Shown here piece after piece: positions 45,275 to 54,891 of a stretch of 64,000 nt of DNA. Below the pieces are notes generated by a model. The model worked only from the letters and a program-made list of their open reading frames with translations. It was not told the DNA's origin and ran no database searches. The position numbers and the translations under genes were made by a program. How positions within the stretch are numbered: the stretch's first letter is position 1; the number at the start of each line of letters is the position of its first letter. Source of the DNA: Persicaria tinctoria (taxonomy: Eukaryota; Streptophyta; Magnoliopsida; Caryophyllales; Polygonaceae); assembly GCA_037127255.1 (NCBI GenBank), contig JBANSL010000008.1:36531373-36595372 (forward strand), written 5' to 3'.

Positions 45275-45369
45275 TAATTGGGGCCACCATATAAGGCCCC
45301 ATTGGTCCCCCCCCCCCCCCCCCTCCACTTTATCACACCAAACACCCAACACCCAAAAAGCCCTCTACC

Positions 45370-45870
45370 ATGCCTTCAACTCCGTACATGCCAGACAGGG
45401 TGCTCCGACAGTTCGGCCGCGTGCAGGAGCAGCCATTGGCCGTCATCCCTCCGTCCTTCGTGCAACGCCCGTTTGGCCTGTAGAGGCGTTACATCGTGAC
45501 GTTCGGCATGCAGCACCGCCGTTGGGCAGATCAGGGCGATGAGAGATTCTACCCTGTCACCGGTCACCGGAGGATGATCGAGAGTTGTTAGGGAGGCGTC
45601 TCAGCTGACTACCTCACTTGGTTCCTGTCGCAGAGTCGACGTCATGTGATGCCCACGACAGTGGTACTACCTGGTGCTCCTCCGACTACTCCTACCCACC
45701 CAGACGACGACATCGGACTAGATGGGGATGGGGATGAGGTTGATGCTGAGACTGCTACGCACCAGACCCGAGTCGACGAGATGACCCAGGCCATTCAGGC
45801 ATTGGTCGGGCATCCCCATCTAGACCAAATGTATGAGCATTTCATGGGCTACATTCAATCTCTGCAGTAG
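45370..45870 (+). pseudogene. Plant-mobile-domain (PMD/MAIL)-like C-terminal relic
   Basis: One frame of 166 codons with stops at 45481-45483 and 45589-45591. YMPDRVLRQFGRVQEQPL, WADQGDERFYPVTGHRRM and DYLTWFLSQSRRHVMP resemble the end of plant mobile domain proteins, which occur in transposons and as MAIN/MAIL genes. The rest is acidic (DDDIGLDGDGDEVDAETAT) and helical. Either a short decayed gene or a surviving last exon. A TATA-like CATATAAGG lies near 45291. Confidence 0.5.
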
Positions 45871-46148
45871 ATACATTGTAGTCCCTTTGTTTATGACATA
45901 CATTTCGTATTTTGTCGGTATACTATATTTGGGTATTTCGTGTTGTTTGCGTTATTATTTTCGATGGTTTCTACCCGATCACAACAACAAACAATCACAT
46001 GCCAACGCTTCACTTCATAGATAACGATCAGATTACACATCGAGGCATTACTAAAACTAACAAATTACATACATCGAGGCATTACCACAACTAACAAATA
46101 CAACATCGATAACAACATAATTTTTTCTTCATATCGACCAGGCTATTC
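45871..46148. other. Short intergenic stretch in MULE-2
   Basis: 3' flanks of two convergent genes, AT-rich, with a repeated CATCGAGGCATTAC (46038, 46073). No gene. Confidence 0.5.
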
Positions 46149-46571
46149 TTAGTTCGTCTTCGGAATGATTTTAATCTTTAACTCGTTGAATGGAAAGCTT
46201 CCAACCTCCATATTTGCTTCCCTCACAAGTATCCCTGCCGTTTGAGCCACGTCAGCGTGGTTACCTCTGTTTACATCGGTGAAAAATGACCGGATATGTT
46301 GAAGCAGAAGATCTCCAACCTTCCACTCGTGGGCTCCACGAATGCCCGGATGAAAATCATTGCAGTCCCGACACCCGAGCCGTAAAGGTGCAGAACTATG
46401 ATTCTCTCTTTCACAAACGACCCGAAACAGCGCACATGGATGCATGCCTCTGTATTCTGAACTGCTGCAAGCACATTTGGACTCCTCCGGGGGCATTGGA
46501 TACCGAACCCTTTCGATTACAAAATCAATGCTGTCCGTGGAGCCTACTATTCCAGATGTAACCGGCTCCAT
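46149..46571 (-). CDS. Six-cysteine protein gene 2 of MULE-2
   Basis: 140 aa, uninterrupted, starting at the ATG at 46571 (MEPVTSGIVGSTDSIDFVIE). Landmarks: VRYPMPPEESKCACSSS, HPCALFRVVCERENH, GCRDCNDFHPGI, DVAQTAGILVREANM, PFNELKIKIIPKTN. It aligns with the plus-strand gene at 41347: both have (F)(V/I)(I/V)E.. RxPxPP, CxC, C, C, CxxC, VAQxA and VRxA. Cysteine spacing suggests a metal-binding or disulfide-stabilised small protein. Its promoter side faces dyad cluster D and the right terminus. I do not recognise the family. Confidence 0.7.
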   Translation of the reverse strand: MEPVTSGIVGSTDSIDFVIERVRYPMPPEESKCACSSSEYRGMHPCALFRVVCERENHSSAPLRLGCRDCNDFHPGIRGAHEWKVGDLLLQHIRSFFTDVNRGNHADVAQTAGILVREANMEVGSFPFNELKIKIIPKTN

Positions 46572-46700
46572 GTAAGGATTGAAAATGTGGAAGGAATGAA
46601 AATGTGGAAGGAATGAGAATGTGGAATTGTTGTGGTGAGTTATTCAAGGTCCTCATTCCCTTTTATAGGGGTGGTTGATTGGGAAACATGGAAGTGGTCA

Positions 46701-47045
46701 CAACGTCAAATCTGACGTTGTGACAACGCTGAATCCGACGTTGTTACAACGTCAAAATAAACGTTGCCAAGCCCGCCCTTAGTTTGCCTCTGGGGATTTT
46801 GAACCTAGCAACAACGTTACATTTGACGTTGTAGCAACGTCCAAATGAACGTTGCTAAGCCCGATGGAGCCCGTTTGGGATCCAGGCTGCAACGTTGGAT
46901 CCGACGTTGCTAAAACGTCCGTACCGACGTTGTTGCAACGTCGGATCCCCTTCCCTTGGGCAATTTTCACCAACAAATGCAACGTCGAATTGGACGTTGC
47001 AACAACGTCTAATCCAACGTTATTGCAACGTCCAATCCGACGCGT
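46701..47045. promoter_or_regulatory. Dyad cluster D (right terminus and promoter of six-Cys gene 2)
   Basis: About ten dyads, for example CAACGTCAAATCTGACGTTG (46701), CAACGTTACATTTGACGTTG, CAACGTTGGATCCGACGTTG and CAACGTCGAATTGGACGTTG. Arm and spacer lengths hold while spacer sequence varies. Confidence 0.92.
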
Positions 47046-47071
47046 CATTTGCGGTGTATATAGGAAACGCG

Positions 47072-47436
47072 TAAAAAATATCCCACATTTCAACGGTAAG
47101 AAAAATAACCCGACATTAGGGGATGTGGTAACAAAGTATCCCGACTCGTTTTTGTCAACCATAAATTGGGTCAAAACAATGATACAAATTGGTCCTATGA
47201 TATCATTTTCATTAAAACAAGTCAATACCATCAAAAATTCACCAAAATCTTAATTTCGTCAATTATATGTCATTGTTTTACCCAGATTTATAGTCATAAA
47301 AAGGAATTGGTATACTTTGTTATCACATCTCCCAAATATTAGACTATTTTTCTTACTATTGAAAGATGGGGATATTTTTTTAACACTCATCCAAAGATTG
47401 AGTTATTTTAATTAATTTCGCCATTATTATAAGTCT
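47072..47436. mobile_element. MITE C, right part
   Basis: A foldback with arms of about 125 bp: GGTAAGAAAAATAACCCGAC on the left and its diverged complement on the right (ACTATTTTTCTTACTATTGA). The left arm is completed by 39998-40051 on the far side of MULE-2. No ORF. Confidence 0.8.
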
Positions 47437-48189
47437 CTCTTACCCCCTTGTTACCTAATTGTTGGTTCAGTCTCATTAATTGCGTTCTTAAAACATTTGT
47501 TCAGTCTCATTAAATGTGAGTCATAATTAACCCAACTCAGGGATTTAGAGTGATCATTATGAGGATGAATAATATATCTTTGTGTGGGCGTAATGGCTCA
47601 TTTTTTTGTGTTATTTTGTCAACTATTTCCTTGTCAAATGTATGGTTTCTTGCCTAAGTTTGTCCTTGTATTTATGTGGTCCTATCAATTTCATGTTAGA
47701 TGCATTCTTTCTTTTAGGGGCTTAATACCTTTAAATACTGTTTTCTATCCTTTTCAATGGCGATTTTTTTTGTGTAGCTTAATAATGTTCATGATATTCT
47801 GTCTCGCAGATTAATATAATAGCATGATGTTCATCCTTATTTTGGTTGTGCAAGCTCCTGAATATGCCGAAGATGGATCTCTTTTGTCTCTCGCAGCTTA
47901 GGCGGCTTTTTTGTAGATAAGTGTGTAACTCTCCATCCATGTTTATTGGATTTTAGTTTAAAATGGATATATGTAAGCCCCTTAATTAAAATTGTGGAGC
48001 TCATTTTGTACAATGTCAAAACTTTGCCAATGCATGTGTTTTGTAAGAATCTTCATATTTTGTTTATGATTGTGTATGTGGTTTGTGGACAATTTGAAAG
48101 GCATCAATATGGGTTATATAACAGCTACAATGTGGTGAATTTTGGGCAATTTGAATGGCAGCAAAAAAGGGGTATATATAGCAGGTAAA
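47437..48189. other. Intergenic DNA without a gene
   Basis: AT-rich. Frames near 47584-47814 and 47946-48188 are hydrophobic and show no domain or start context. Possibly the interior of the CACTA-like element whose end follows. Confidence 0.4.
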
Positions 48190-48756
48190 TGTGGCATTTA
48201 TTTATAATATTAAAAAAAAAAGAGTAGGTTTTTATGGTGTTTTAGAACGCCATGAAAACCTACTTATTTTGGTCATATTAATCAAATCTATAGCGTTTTA
48301 TAAACGTCATAGAAACTATTTTCTATGGCGTTTTATAAACGTCATAGAAACTACTTTCTGTGGCGTTTTATAAACGTCATAGAAACTACTTTTTGTGGCG
48401 TTTTATAAACGTCATAGAAACTACTTTCTGTGGCGTTTTATAAACGTCATAGAAACTACTTTCTGTGGCGTTTTATAAACGTCATAGAAAGTACTTTCTA
48501 TGGCGTTTTATAAACGTCATAGAAACTACTTTCTATGGCGTTTGAAAAATGTCGTGAAAACTATTGTCATGACATTTTCAAAACTATATTATGGCGTTTA
48601 AAAAACGCCAAGAAAAACACATTTCATGGCGTTTACAAAAACGCCATAGATTTTTTACAAAAAGCAAGGCGTCACCTTAGACGGCGTTTAAAAACGCCAT
48701 GGAATCATTTCTATGGCGTTTTTCAAACGCCGTCAAAGACCTTGTTTCTACTAGTG
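48190..48756. mobile_element. CACTA-like terminal region with 35-bp subterminal repeats
   Basis: It ends GTTTCTACTAGTG at about 48756; read on the other strand this is CACTAGTAGAAAC, a CACTA (EnSpm) type terminus. Inside are direct and inverted copies of a TATGGCGTTTTATAAACGTC unit, typical of CACTA subterminal regions. I could not find the other terminus, so the element may be truncated or its far end diverged. Confidence 0.65.
48287..48560. repeat. 35-bp tandem repeat, about 7 copies
   Basis: Unit TGGCGTTTTATAAACGTCAT followed by AGAAACTACTTTCTA, period 35 bp, with an internal inverted pair GGCGTTTTATAAACGTC. Further inverted copies follow to 48740. Confidence 0.9.
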
Positions 48757-49919
48757 AAGGTATATGTGCTCTTATAAAAGCCAAAGGAAGGTATAACAAA
48801 GCGTCTCGGTGCACATATGGGTTGTAGATTGAGTGTGCACTCGTAGTGTGCGTGCGGTCTCAATGCGCGTTCACGTTTGCCCCAGCTCGGAATAACAAAG
48901 AAGGGTGCCCTCTAACCGCGAACTTGTACTTCACGCTCGATTTTTCCCACTATGTACCTAGTCTAGTCATATATTCACCGTGTAGATATCAATTTCGATT
49001 CTATTTGTTGTTTTTTTAATTCGTCTTTTTTATATTATCATAAAACAAATGTTTTATGATGATGGTGTGTTGGTTTGTTATTTTTAGGGTCCCATAAATC
49101 AACATAATTGTCTAATATTTCAAAAAAAAAAGAAAAAAAAAGATGATTCTCTTGTTTCAACTATTTTGCGTGTTTCAAGATCTTTCTCATTGTCATTCGG
49201 AGAAAAAATCCCCTCCATCTGTCGTTATATGTTCCTAATGTTTAAAGCGGTTTTTTTTTTTAATCTAGATAGGATGGAATGTAAATCACGATGATGATAT
49301 TTTTTATTTACTTTCCCTTAGAGTTGGCAACATGGCCATTTAAGTGAGGCACATACAACCACACTACTCGGTGATCATATTCAGTCTAATTTACTTTGAG
49401 ATGTGAGGCATTTTCAAATTGCAATGGAGTTGGAGCTTTTTTTAGGTTTAGGGTTGAATCGGATCGGATTGGTTTTGGTGTTGTCTCAAACTGGGTAGGG
49501 TTATTCTGGTTATAGGTCCAAGCGGGTCGTACAAGCAAGTGCATTTTGAATCTATTGATCATCAAGAGGCAGGCTCACATAGTCACATGTAAATATGTAA
49601 TGTAATGCACTGCATTAGAAGCTTAGAACGGCAAACATGTTTTAGTATTTTACAACGGTCAGATAAGTTGAAGGACTAGAGATCCAAGAACTGACAGCTG
49701 GCATAGAATGAGATTCACCTGATTGATTGTTGCCGATCAAGTTACAGCTGGATAAAAGAATATAAGTGCAACAAACTGCATTTTAACAGCAACCCCCATA
49801 CGTTTTGATTAACAACGGCTATTATTTGCTTCACTTACACGATCACAAAGTACATTGGTCTCACCCACTTAGCAGGCATTACCCTTACATTCACAACTCA
49901 ATATGAAAACAAATATCTA
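48757..49919. other. Intergenic DNA without a gene
   Basis: No ORF above chance, no recognised repeat. Confidence 0.5.
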
Positions 49920-50131
49920 ATGTATCCAAAATACATGACAATTGACTTTTCAATAGGTATTCTAAGGAGTTAAAAACTATATAATATATTAACTTTTCTA
50001 TTATTATTTTTCTATAATTTAATATTTATTACTTATAAATATTAAGTTATTAAAAAAATAATAAAAAAGTTTTTAACTTCTTAAAATACGTGCTGAAAAG
50101 TCAGACGACATATATTTTGGATCGGAGTGAG
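49920..50131. mobile_element. Degenerate Stowaway-like MITE
   Basis: Ends ATGTATCCAAAATACATGAC and ATATATTTTGGATCGGAGTG are imperfect inverted repeats around an AT-rich palindromic core (AAAAACTATATAATATATTA). Confidence 0.65.
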
Positions 50132-51458
50132 TATAAGTTAAAAAATTCAATCAAAAAAAATATTTATCAAATAAAGAAGCGATTTAAGAAAAACAATATT
50201 AAAAAAACTAAAATAATATTAATTTGAACAATGTTATTCAATTGAACTTCTTAACCTATACCCACGAAACATAGGTTAGAAAATCCGAACAAATAAATGG
50301 GTACAATTCTTAAAACGATTTTATATTGATGGCTTTGGAACAAAAGGCGTGTTTGGTGTGTCCATGGACCTCCATAGTGATAGCTTAGGTAGAATTTGTT
50401 TCCTCAAAACTTGCTTTAATCCTTGTTGAAAAGTTAGATGCTATTACACGAAACACCCTAGCACAAACTAAAACCATATATAAATGATTTCTCTAATCTA
50501 TGATAATGGGTATAGATTAAGAAGCCTAATTAGTAATGGTTTTTCAAATTTTAATTATTTTATTCTTTTTAATATTAATTTCTTAATATCAATACTTTGT
50601 TTGATAGCGAATCTTTTTCAATCGGGTTTCTTAACACTAGGGCATATATACCAAAGCCTAATTATCATGAGGGCATATATTAGAAGGACCGATATATAAA
50701 TTAGGATTGACATTAGTACGAAAAATAAAAAATTATCATACCAACCATATCAAAGTGCGTTGGTTACCACTGTGGTAATCGATAATATTGGTGGTTACCA
50801 TTGTGTTGATAACCATAAGTTGGTACAATAGTGGTAAACGTATATGGAATACCATGGTTAATTACCGGGTATATATATAATTTTTTAAAATTATTATATA
50901 TTGTTAGTATAATATATAAAACTAAAAAAGGTATACACTAATTATTAATGATTTTATAAATATTTTAATATGTTATCATAATTTAATGTGAAATGTTAAA
51001 TAATAAAAGAAAATATTAAGCCCAATTGAAAATGTATTGCATGTCCTCTCTGGATCTCGCCTCTCTATGTCGACCAGTCGAAAGCTCGAAGTAGCACCAT
51101 TATAGCTTACTTCCAGCAAAGAATCCTAACTCAATTCAGGTAGCTCACAACAAAGTAGCATCATTCCAGACTTCTAGTGACATTCTAGAATTCCAACGAA
51201 GATCTCTCACAATCGGAATTCGGCCAGCCCACACCGATTTCTATGTAAGTCTCATTCTCAACATTTGTAAGTACGTTTCAACTCCTTGCTCTCAATTGTT
51301 AGGCTCGGTAGTCATGGTATCACACTGATAGTAACCACAAACATGGTTACCAACATCGATATGGTTACCACGATTGATGGTTGACACGTGGTACAAAAAT
51401 TTGCATACCATGTATAGATGATTACCACGATTGAAACAAGGAAAGGATTTGGGTGGTG
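50132..51458. other. AT-rich DNA with repeated GGTTACCA/TGGTAACC motifs
   Basis: Around 50755-50870 and 51310-51440, WTGGTTACCA-type words recur in both directions, forming an inverted-repeat pattern about 600 bp across. The left part resembles 2845-3060. Probably an old foldback element. No gene. Confidence 0.45.
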
Positions 51459-51745
51459 TCAGACCCTACTGACCCACCACCCAACAACATCTCTTTTGAT
51501 AAGGGAGATGACATCTGGGTGCGACATAATCGCATCGTGGTCCAGAGTATGCCTCAAAGACACCACTTTGTCCGCCACCATATTGATCTTGCGAAAAACA
51601 TTATTGCAGGAGGACCAAACAAAGTGCCGAAGAAGCTGCTGGATGTCTGTGACGATCATCTCGAACTCCCAATTGACACTTCCACTTCCCAGAAACAGAG
51701 TTCATGACAGTAAGATTATCTCCCTCGATCTCGATCTTTGAAAAC
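51459..51745 (-). pseudogene. RNase H-like (RVT_3-type) domain relic, copy 3
   Basis: Minus strand, two frames: IEIEGDNLTVMNSVSGKWKC, then MIVTDIQQLLRHFVWSS, NNVFRKINMVADKVVSL and DVISLIKRDVVGWW. It aligns with the second half of the 24.4-kb copy (IEGDN, ADKIA, DAVGWW). The first half (FDGS, AEAL) is missing. Confidence 0.75.
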
Positions 51746-52028
51746 CGAGGTCCCTCGATCTCGATCTTTGAACGTGTTATTTTTATTAAGAAAAATATGT
51801 TATTCTAGATATTTTAATTTTTACTTTATAGAAATACACTTATAATTATTAATTTTAGTCTTTGAAAAAGTAAAAAAAAAAATCGTATAATTGTTGTTGT
51901 TCAAAATATGGATCAAATTGATTTTTTGGATTGAATCAATCCCAAATCGAACCTATGAAATTAGGTTTGTCTTTGGTTCACAATTTTTAAATTTTTAGTT
52001 TTTGGTTCAGTTCAGTTCATCTTGGGTT

Positions 52029-53056
52029 CAGGCCCGTCCAATAGCATGTTCAAAAAGCCCAATGGAACAGGGCCCCAAATTTTCTAGGGCCCCATAGAAA
52101 AATTTATTAGTACTTATATTATTTGTTGTCTAGATAATCACATTGATGAGTTGTCTCAATGGTTAGTGGTCAAATCAAATTCAACCAATTTGTTCGAATC
52201 TCAACCCTCTTCAATTTTTGTTTTTAATTTTTTTTATCTTTTTTTATATAGAAAACTATATTGGACTTTCTTATTAACTAGCATGTTCAAAAAGCCCAAT
52301 GGAACAGGGCCCCATAGAAAAATTTATTAGTACTTATATTATTTGTTGTCTAGATAATCACATTGATGAGCTGTCTCAATGGTTAGTGGTCAAATCAAAT
52401 TCAACCAACATTAACCCACAGATCGTGGGTTCGAATCTCCAACCCTCTTCAATTTTTTTTTTTTTTTTTTTTTATCTTTTTTTATATAGAAAACTATATT
52501 GGACTTTCTTATTAACTACTTTTAATTAATTTTTGACCTTCTCATTAACTAATTTTATTTGTTACTTTAATACATCCTCAAGTTACATTATTTTTGGGGC
52601 CTTCTTATCTACTATTTATAATTATTTTTGGGGCCTTCTTATTAAGTATTTTTATTTGTTAATTTAACACAACCTCATGTTATATTGACATAAACATAAA
52701 AGTAAAAAAAAAACTAAATAACTAATAGAAGGTAGTTCTACATTAAATTTATTTTGGTCTTCTTTTATTTTTCAAATATAAATTTATTCAATACTAATTT
52801 ACTCTCCTACATGTTTGTGATTTATTAGTAAATCTTAATAAATACTCCTCCTAGTAAAATAGTTATATTTGATCTTTTCATAGGGTTTTAAAAAAACTCG
52901 ATAAAATATTGGCTTTTAAAATATTATTTATAATAATTTCATATATTTTTATATTTTATATAATTTTTATCTTAATTAAAAAAATCATATAAAAATTAAA
53001 TATTTTAATACGGAAGTAGTATTGAACAGGGCCCCCAAAATACATTGGACGCCCTG
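52029..53056. mobile_element. Non-autonomous hAT element
   Basis: A perfect 8-bp target duplication CTTGGGTT (52021-52028, 53057-53064) surrounds termini CAGGCCCGTCCAAT and (reverse complement) CAGGGCGTCCAAT. The 8-bp duplication and CAGGG-type ends define hAT. The 1028-bp interior has no transposase; its left half is a tandem duplication carrying tRNA-like boxes. Confidence 0.92.
52042..52515 (+). repeat. 237-bp tandem duplication with tRNA-like A and B boxes
   Basis: Copies 52042-52278 and 52279-52515. In copy 2, TGTCTCAATGGTTAGTGG (about 52372) fits a Pol III A box and GATCGTGGGTTCGAATC (about 52421) a B box, followed by a T-run. In copy 1 the B box is damaged. Looks like a tRNA-derived SINE or tRNA relic carried inside the hAT element. 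Confidence 0.7.
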
Positions 53057-53064
53057 CTTGGGTT

Positions 53065-53870
53065 TAGTTTAGTTGAAACCTAACATTTACTAAATTTAAT
53101 CACAGTGTTTTTTTGGTGAACAATTTAATCACAGTGTTATGTGACACTAGTTTAGGTTGAAACAACTCTCATAAAAAAATTTAATCACAGTGTTATGTGA
53201 CACTATTTTTTCAAAAGATTTGAATGAGATAAAAAAATATTTTAATTTAGTTTATAATTAATTGTCAATTAGGTTTAGCTCAAGCTTAACCTTGGACGGA
53301 ACCTAATTGAACCGTATCTAAATTGAACCAAATATAAAATATTAGTTTCAATCTTCTGTTCAAATAATCCAAAAATTCGATTTTGAAATCGTTACGCTTG
53401 AGACTATCGAATATCGATTGCTCACTTTGAATTAACAGACAGGACCGGATTAAGCCGTAACCACATGAATCAGGTTCACAAAACCTGGATTCACCCTTTA
53501 AATCATGTCTCAACTTGAGATTCAAGAACCTTAAGCCCTTGGTTCATGAACTCGAACGCGCAGTTCACACGAACCAGGGTCATCCCTATCCTTTGGTCTT
53601 CATTGGTAGAAATTTGAGATACAGTATCGGTGGTCCTGATATGCAAACAAGTACTTAAACAGATCATCGACCAAAACATCTTTCCTTTCCATTCCATGTA
53701 TGATGTATATAGAAAGATCTGTAAAGTCATTTTGGGGTTATTGAATTAAACAAATACTGCGATCTGGACACCTATTCGCACATTCAATTGACAGCAAGCA
53801 AGCACCCAGCTGGCGTCTGTTTCACAAGTAAACATGAGCTGTCAAATTGGTCCACCAAACTCCGCCCCCA
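53065..53870. other. Intergenic DNA
   Basis: Contains a short repeat AATTTAATCACAGTGTTATG (53125, 53180). No gene; the last part is presumably the upstream region of the gene at 54084. Confidence 0.5.
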
Positions 53871-53878
53871 TTATATAA
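53871..53878 (+). promoter_or_regulatory. TATA box of the small-protein gene
   Basis: TTATATAAAA at 53871-53880, about 210 bp before the ATG, followed by a CT-rich leader with a long run of CAATCT repeats. Confidence 0.55.
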
Positions 53879-54083
53879 AAATCCTAATTAGTGCTCCGGT
53901 CAATTCAGTGTCGATTCATATTGCTTCAAATTCCCTTCCATCTTTCAAACTGGACCGCACCAACTCCTCCATCTCTCCTTCTTCTTCATCATCTCCGATT
54001 TCAATTCCATCCGAGGAGGCGCATATATAAACGCAGCACCGCAATTGCAATTGCAATCTCAATCTCAATCTCAATCGATCAAT

Positions 54084-54404
54084 ATGCAGAGCGAATCCAT
54101 GAGCCGGAAGCTCCAGAATCTAGCCAGGCCGCCGCCGCCGCTGCCTCAGGCGAGCGGAGGTGCGAGGACGGCGAGATCTCGTGCTCGCCGGAGTATGATG
54201 TCGTCGGAGGCGGAGGCGGAGGTAGCGCCGCCGTTGATGTTCGATCAGGAGGTGTACGTGTTGCCGGCGGGGGAATGGATGAGGCGGCGGCAGGCGAAGG
54301 AAGTGTTGAAGCGAGCGCTGACGCCGCCGAAGAGACGGCCGAGCTTGCGGTGGAGGAATTTCCAGCCCAGACCTAGCCCTCTTTCCGTCATGTCCACTGC
54401 TTAA
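54084..54404 (+). CDS. Small basic protein, 106 aa, probable host gene
   Basis: I chose the ATG at 54084 (MQSESMSRKLQNLARPPPPL) because an upstream in-frame ATG (54045) would only add a CAATCT-repeat-encoded Gln/Ser run. The protein is Pro- and Arg-rich, with a clear C-terminal block VYVLPAGEWMRRRQAKEVLK followed by RALTPPKRRPSLRWRNFQPR, which looks like a conserved motif and not random coding. No signal peptide or membrane segment. The frame is GC-rich among AT-rich flanks, and a TATA box and leader precede it. Another frame is open over the same stretch (53891-54376), but its translation is Ala/Glu/Gly-rich and arises from the codon bias. Function unknown. Confidence 0.6.
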   Translation: MQSESMSRKLQNLARPPPPLPQASGGARTARSRARRSMMSSEAEAEVAPPLMFDQEVYVLPAGEWMRRRQAKEVLKRALTPPKRRPSLRWRNFQPRPSPLSVMSTA

Positions 54405-54891
54405 GCTAGTTAGGAATTTTTACTGTAAATGATCCTCCTCTTTAAATCGTTCATAGTTTTGCAGTTGTTCGATTTAATCCATACTTGTTCATTTTATTTC
54501 ATTTCTTGACTGGTTTGGGATGAGTTTATTAATAATCAAGGATTCCAGATTTTGTTAGCTTAACCAGTGTTGTTTTCCCATATGAGAATCTTCACAGTAA
54601 TGATCATTCATGATGTATACAATGCTACATTAGGGTTTATGAAGAAAATGACAACAGTGCTTGAAGTTGTTATCATCAGGAATTGAAAATTCGTAACCCC
54701 TTGATCAAGGAGATTAGTTAGTTTGGGTTGCTGGTTGGTCCATTAGGGATTCGAACCTTCAAACTATTTGTAAATCCATAATCTGGATGTAAACAAGTAC
54801 AGTATATGAAAGCGCTGCTAAGAACTACAATGATATTAACAATTTTCAGTAGGAAAATGAGTGTGTTACATAGCAACCACATGTACATGTA
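54405..54891. other. Convergent 3' flanks
   Basis: 3' UTR of the 54084 gene and the 3' region of the Mpv17-family gene. No ORF. Confidence 0.5.

Larger units (their letters stand above)
40052..47071. mobile_element. MULE-2, 7.0 kb Mutator-like element with OTU-protease transposase and operator-like arrays
   Basis: A perfect 9-bp duplication TAAAAAATA (40043-40051, 47072-47080) flanks it. The terminal repeats carry CCTACATACACCGCAAAT (left) and CCTATATACACCGCAAAT (right, reverse complement) at the same distance from each end. The flanks join into MITE C. Contents, left to right: dyad cluster A, B3 gene (minus), cluster B, six-Cys gene 1 (plus), transposase-OTU gene (minus), cluster C, PMD-like relic (plus), six-Cys gene 2 (minus), cluster D. 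Some genes carry stops or frameshifts, so this copy may not be autonomous. Confidence 0.92.

Noticed and set aside
40098..47045. Dyad arrays as a CRISPR-like array or as coding repeats
   Set aside because: Intervals between dyads vary, the sites are palindromic and lie in gene promoters; no reading frame crosses them.
48287..48560. Regular 35-bp repeats resembling a CRISPR array
   Set aside because: No unique spacers between repeats, plant context, no cas genes; it is a subterminal tandem repeat.
52370..52440. Functional tRNA gene in the hAT element
   Set aside because: A and B boxes are present but no cloverleaf can be closed; it is a tRNA-derived relic.
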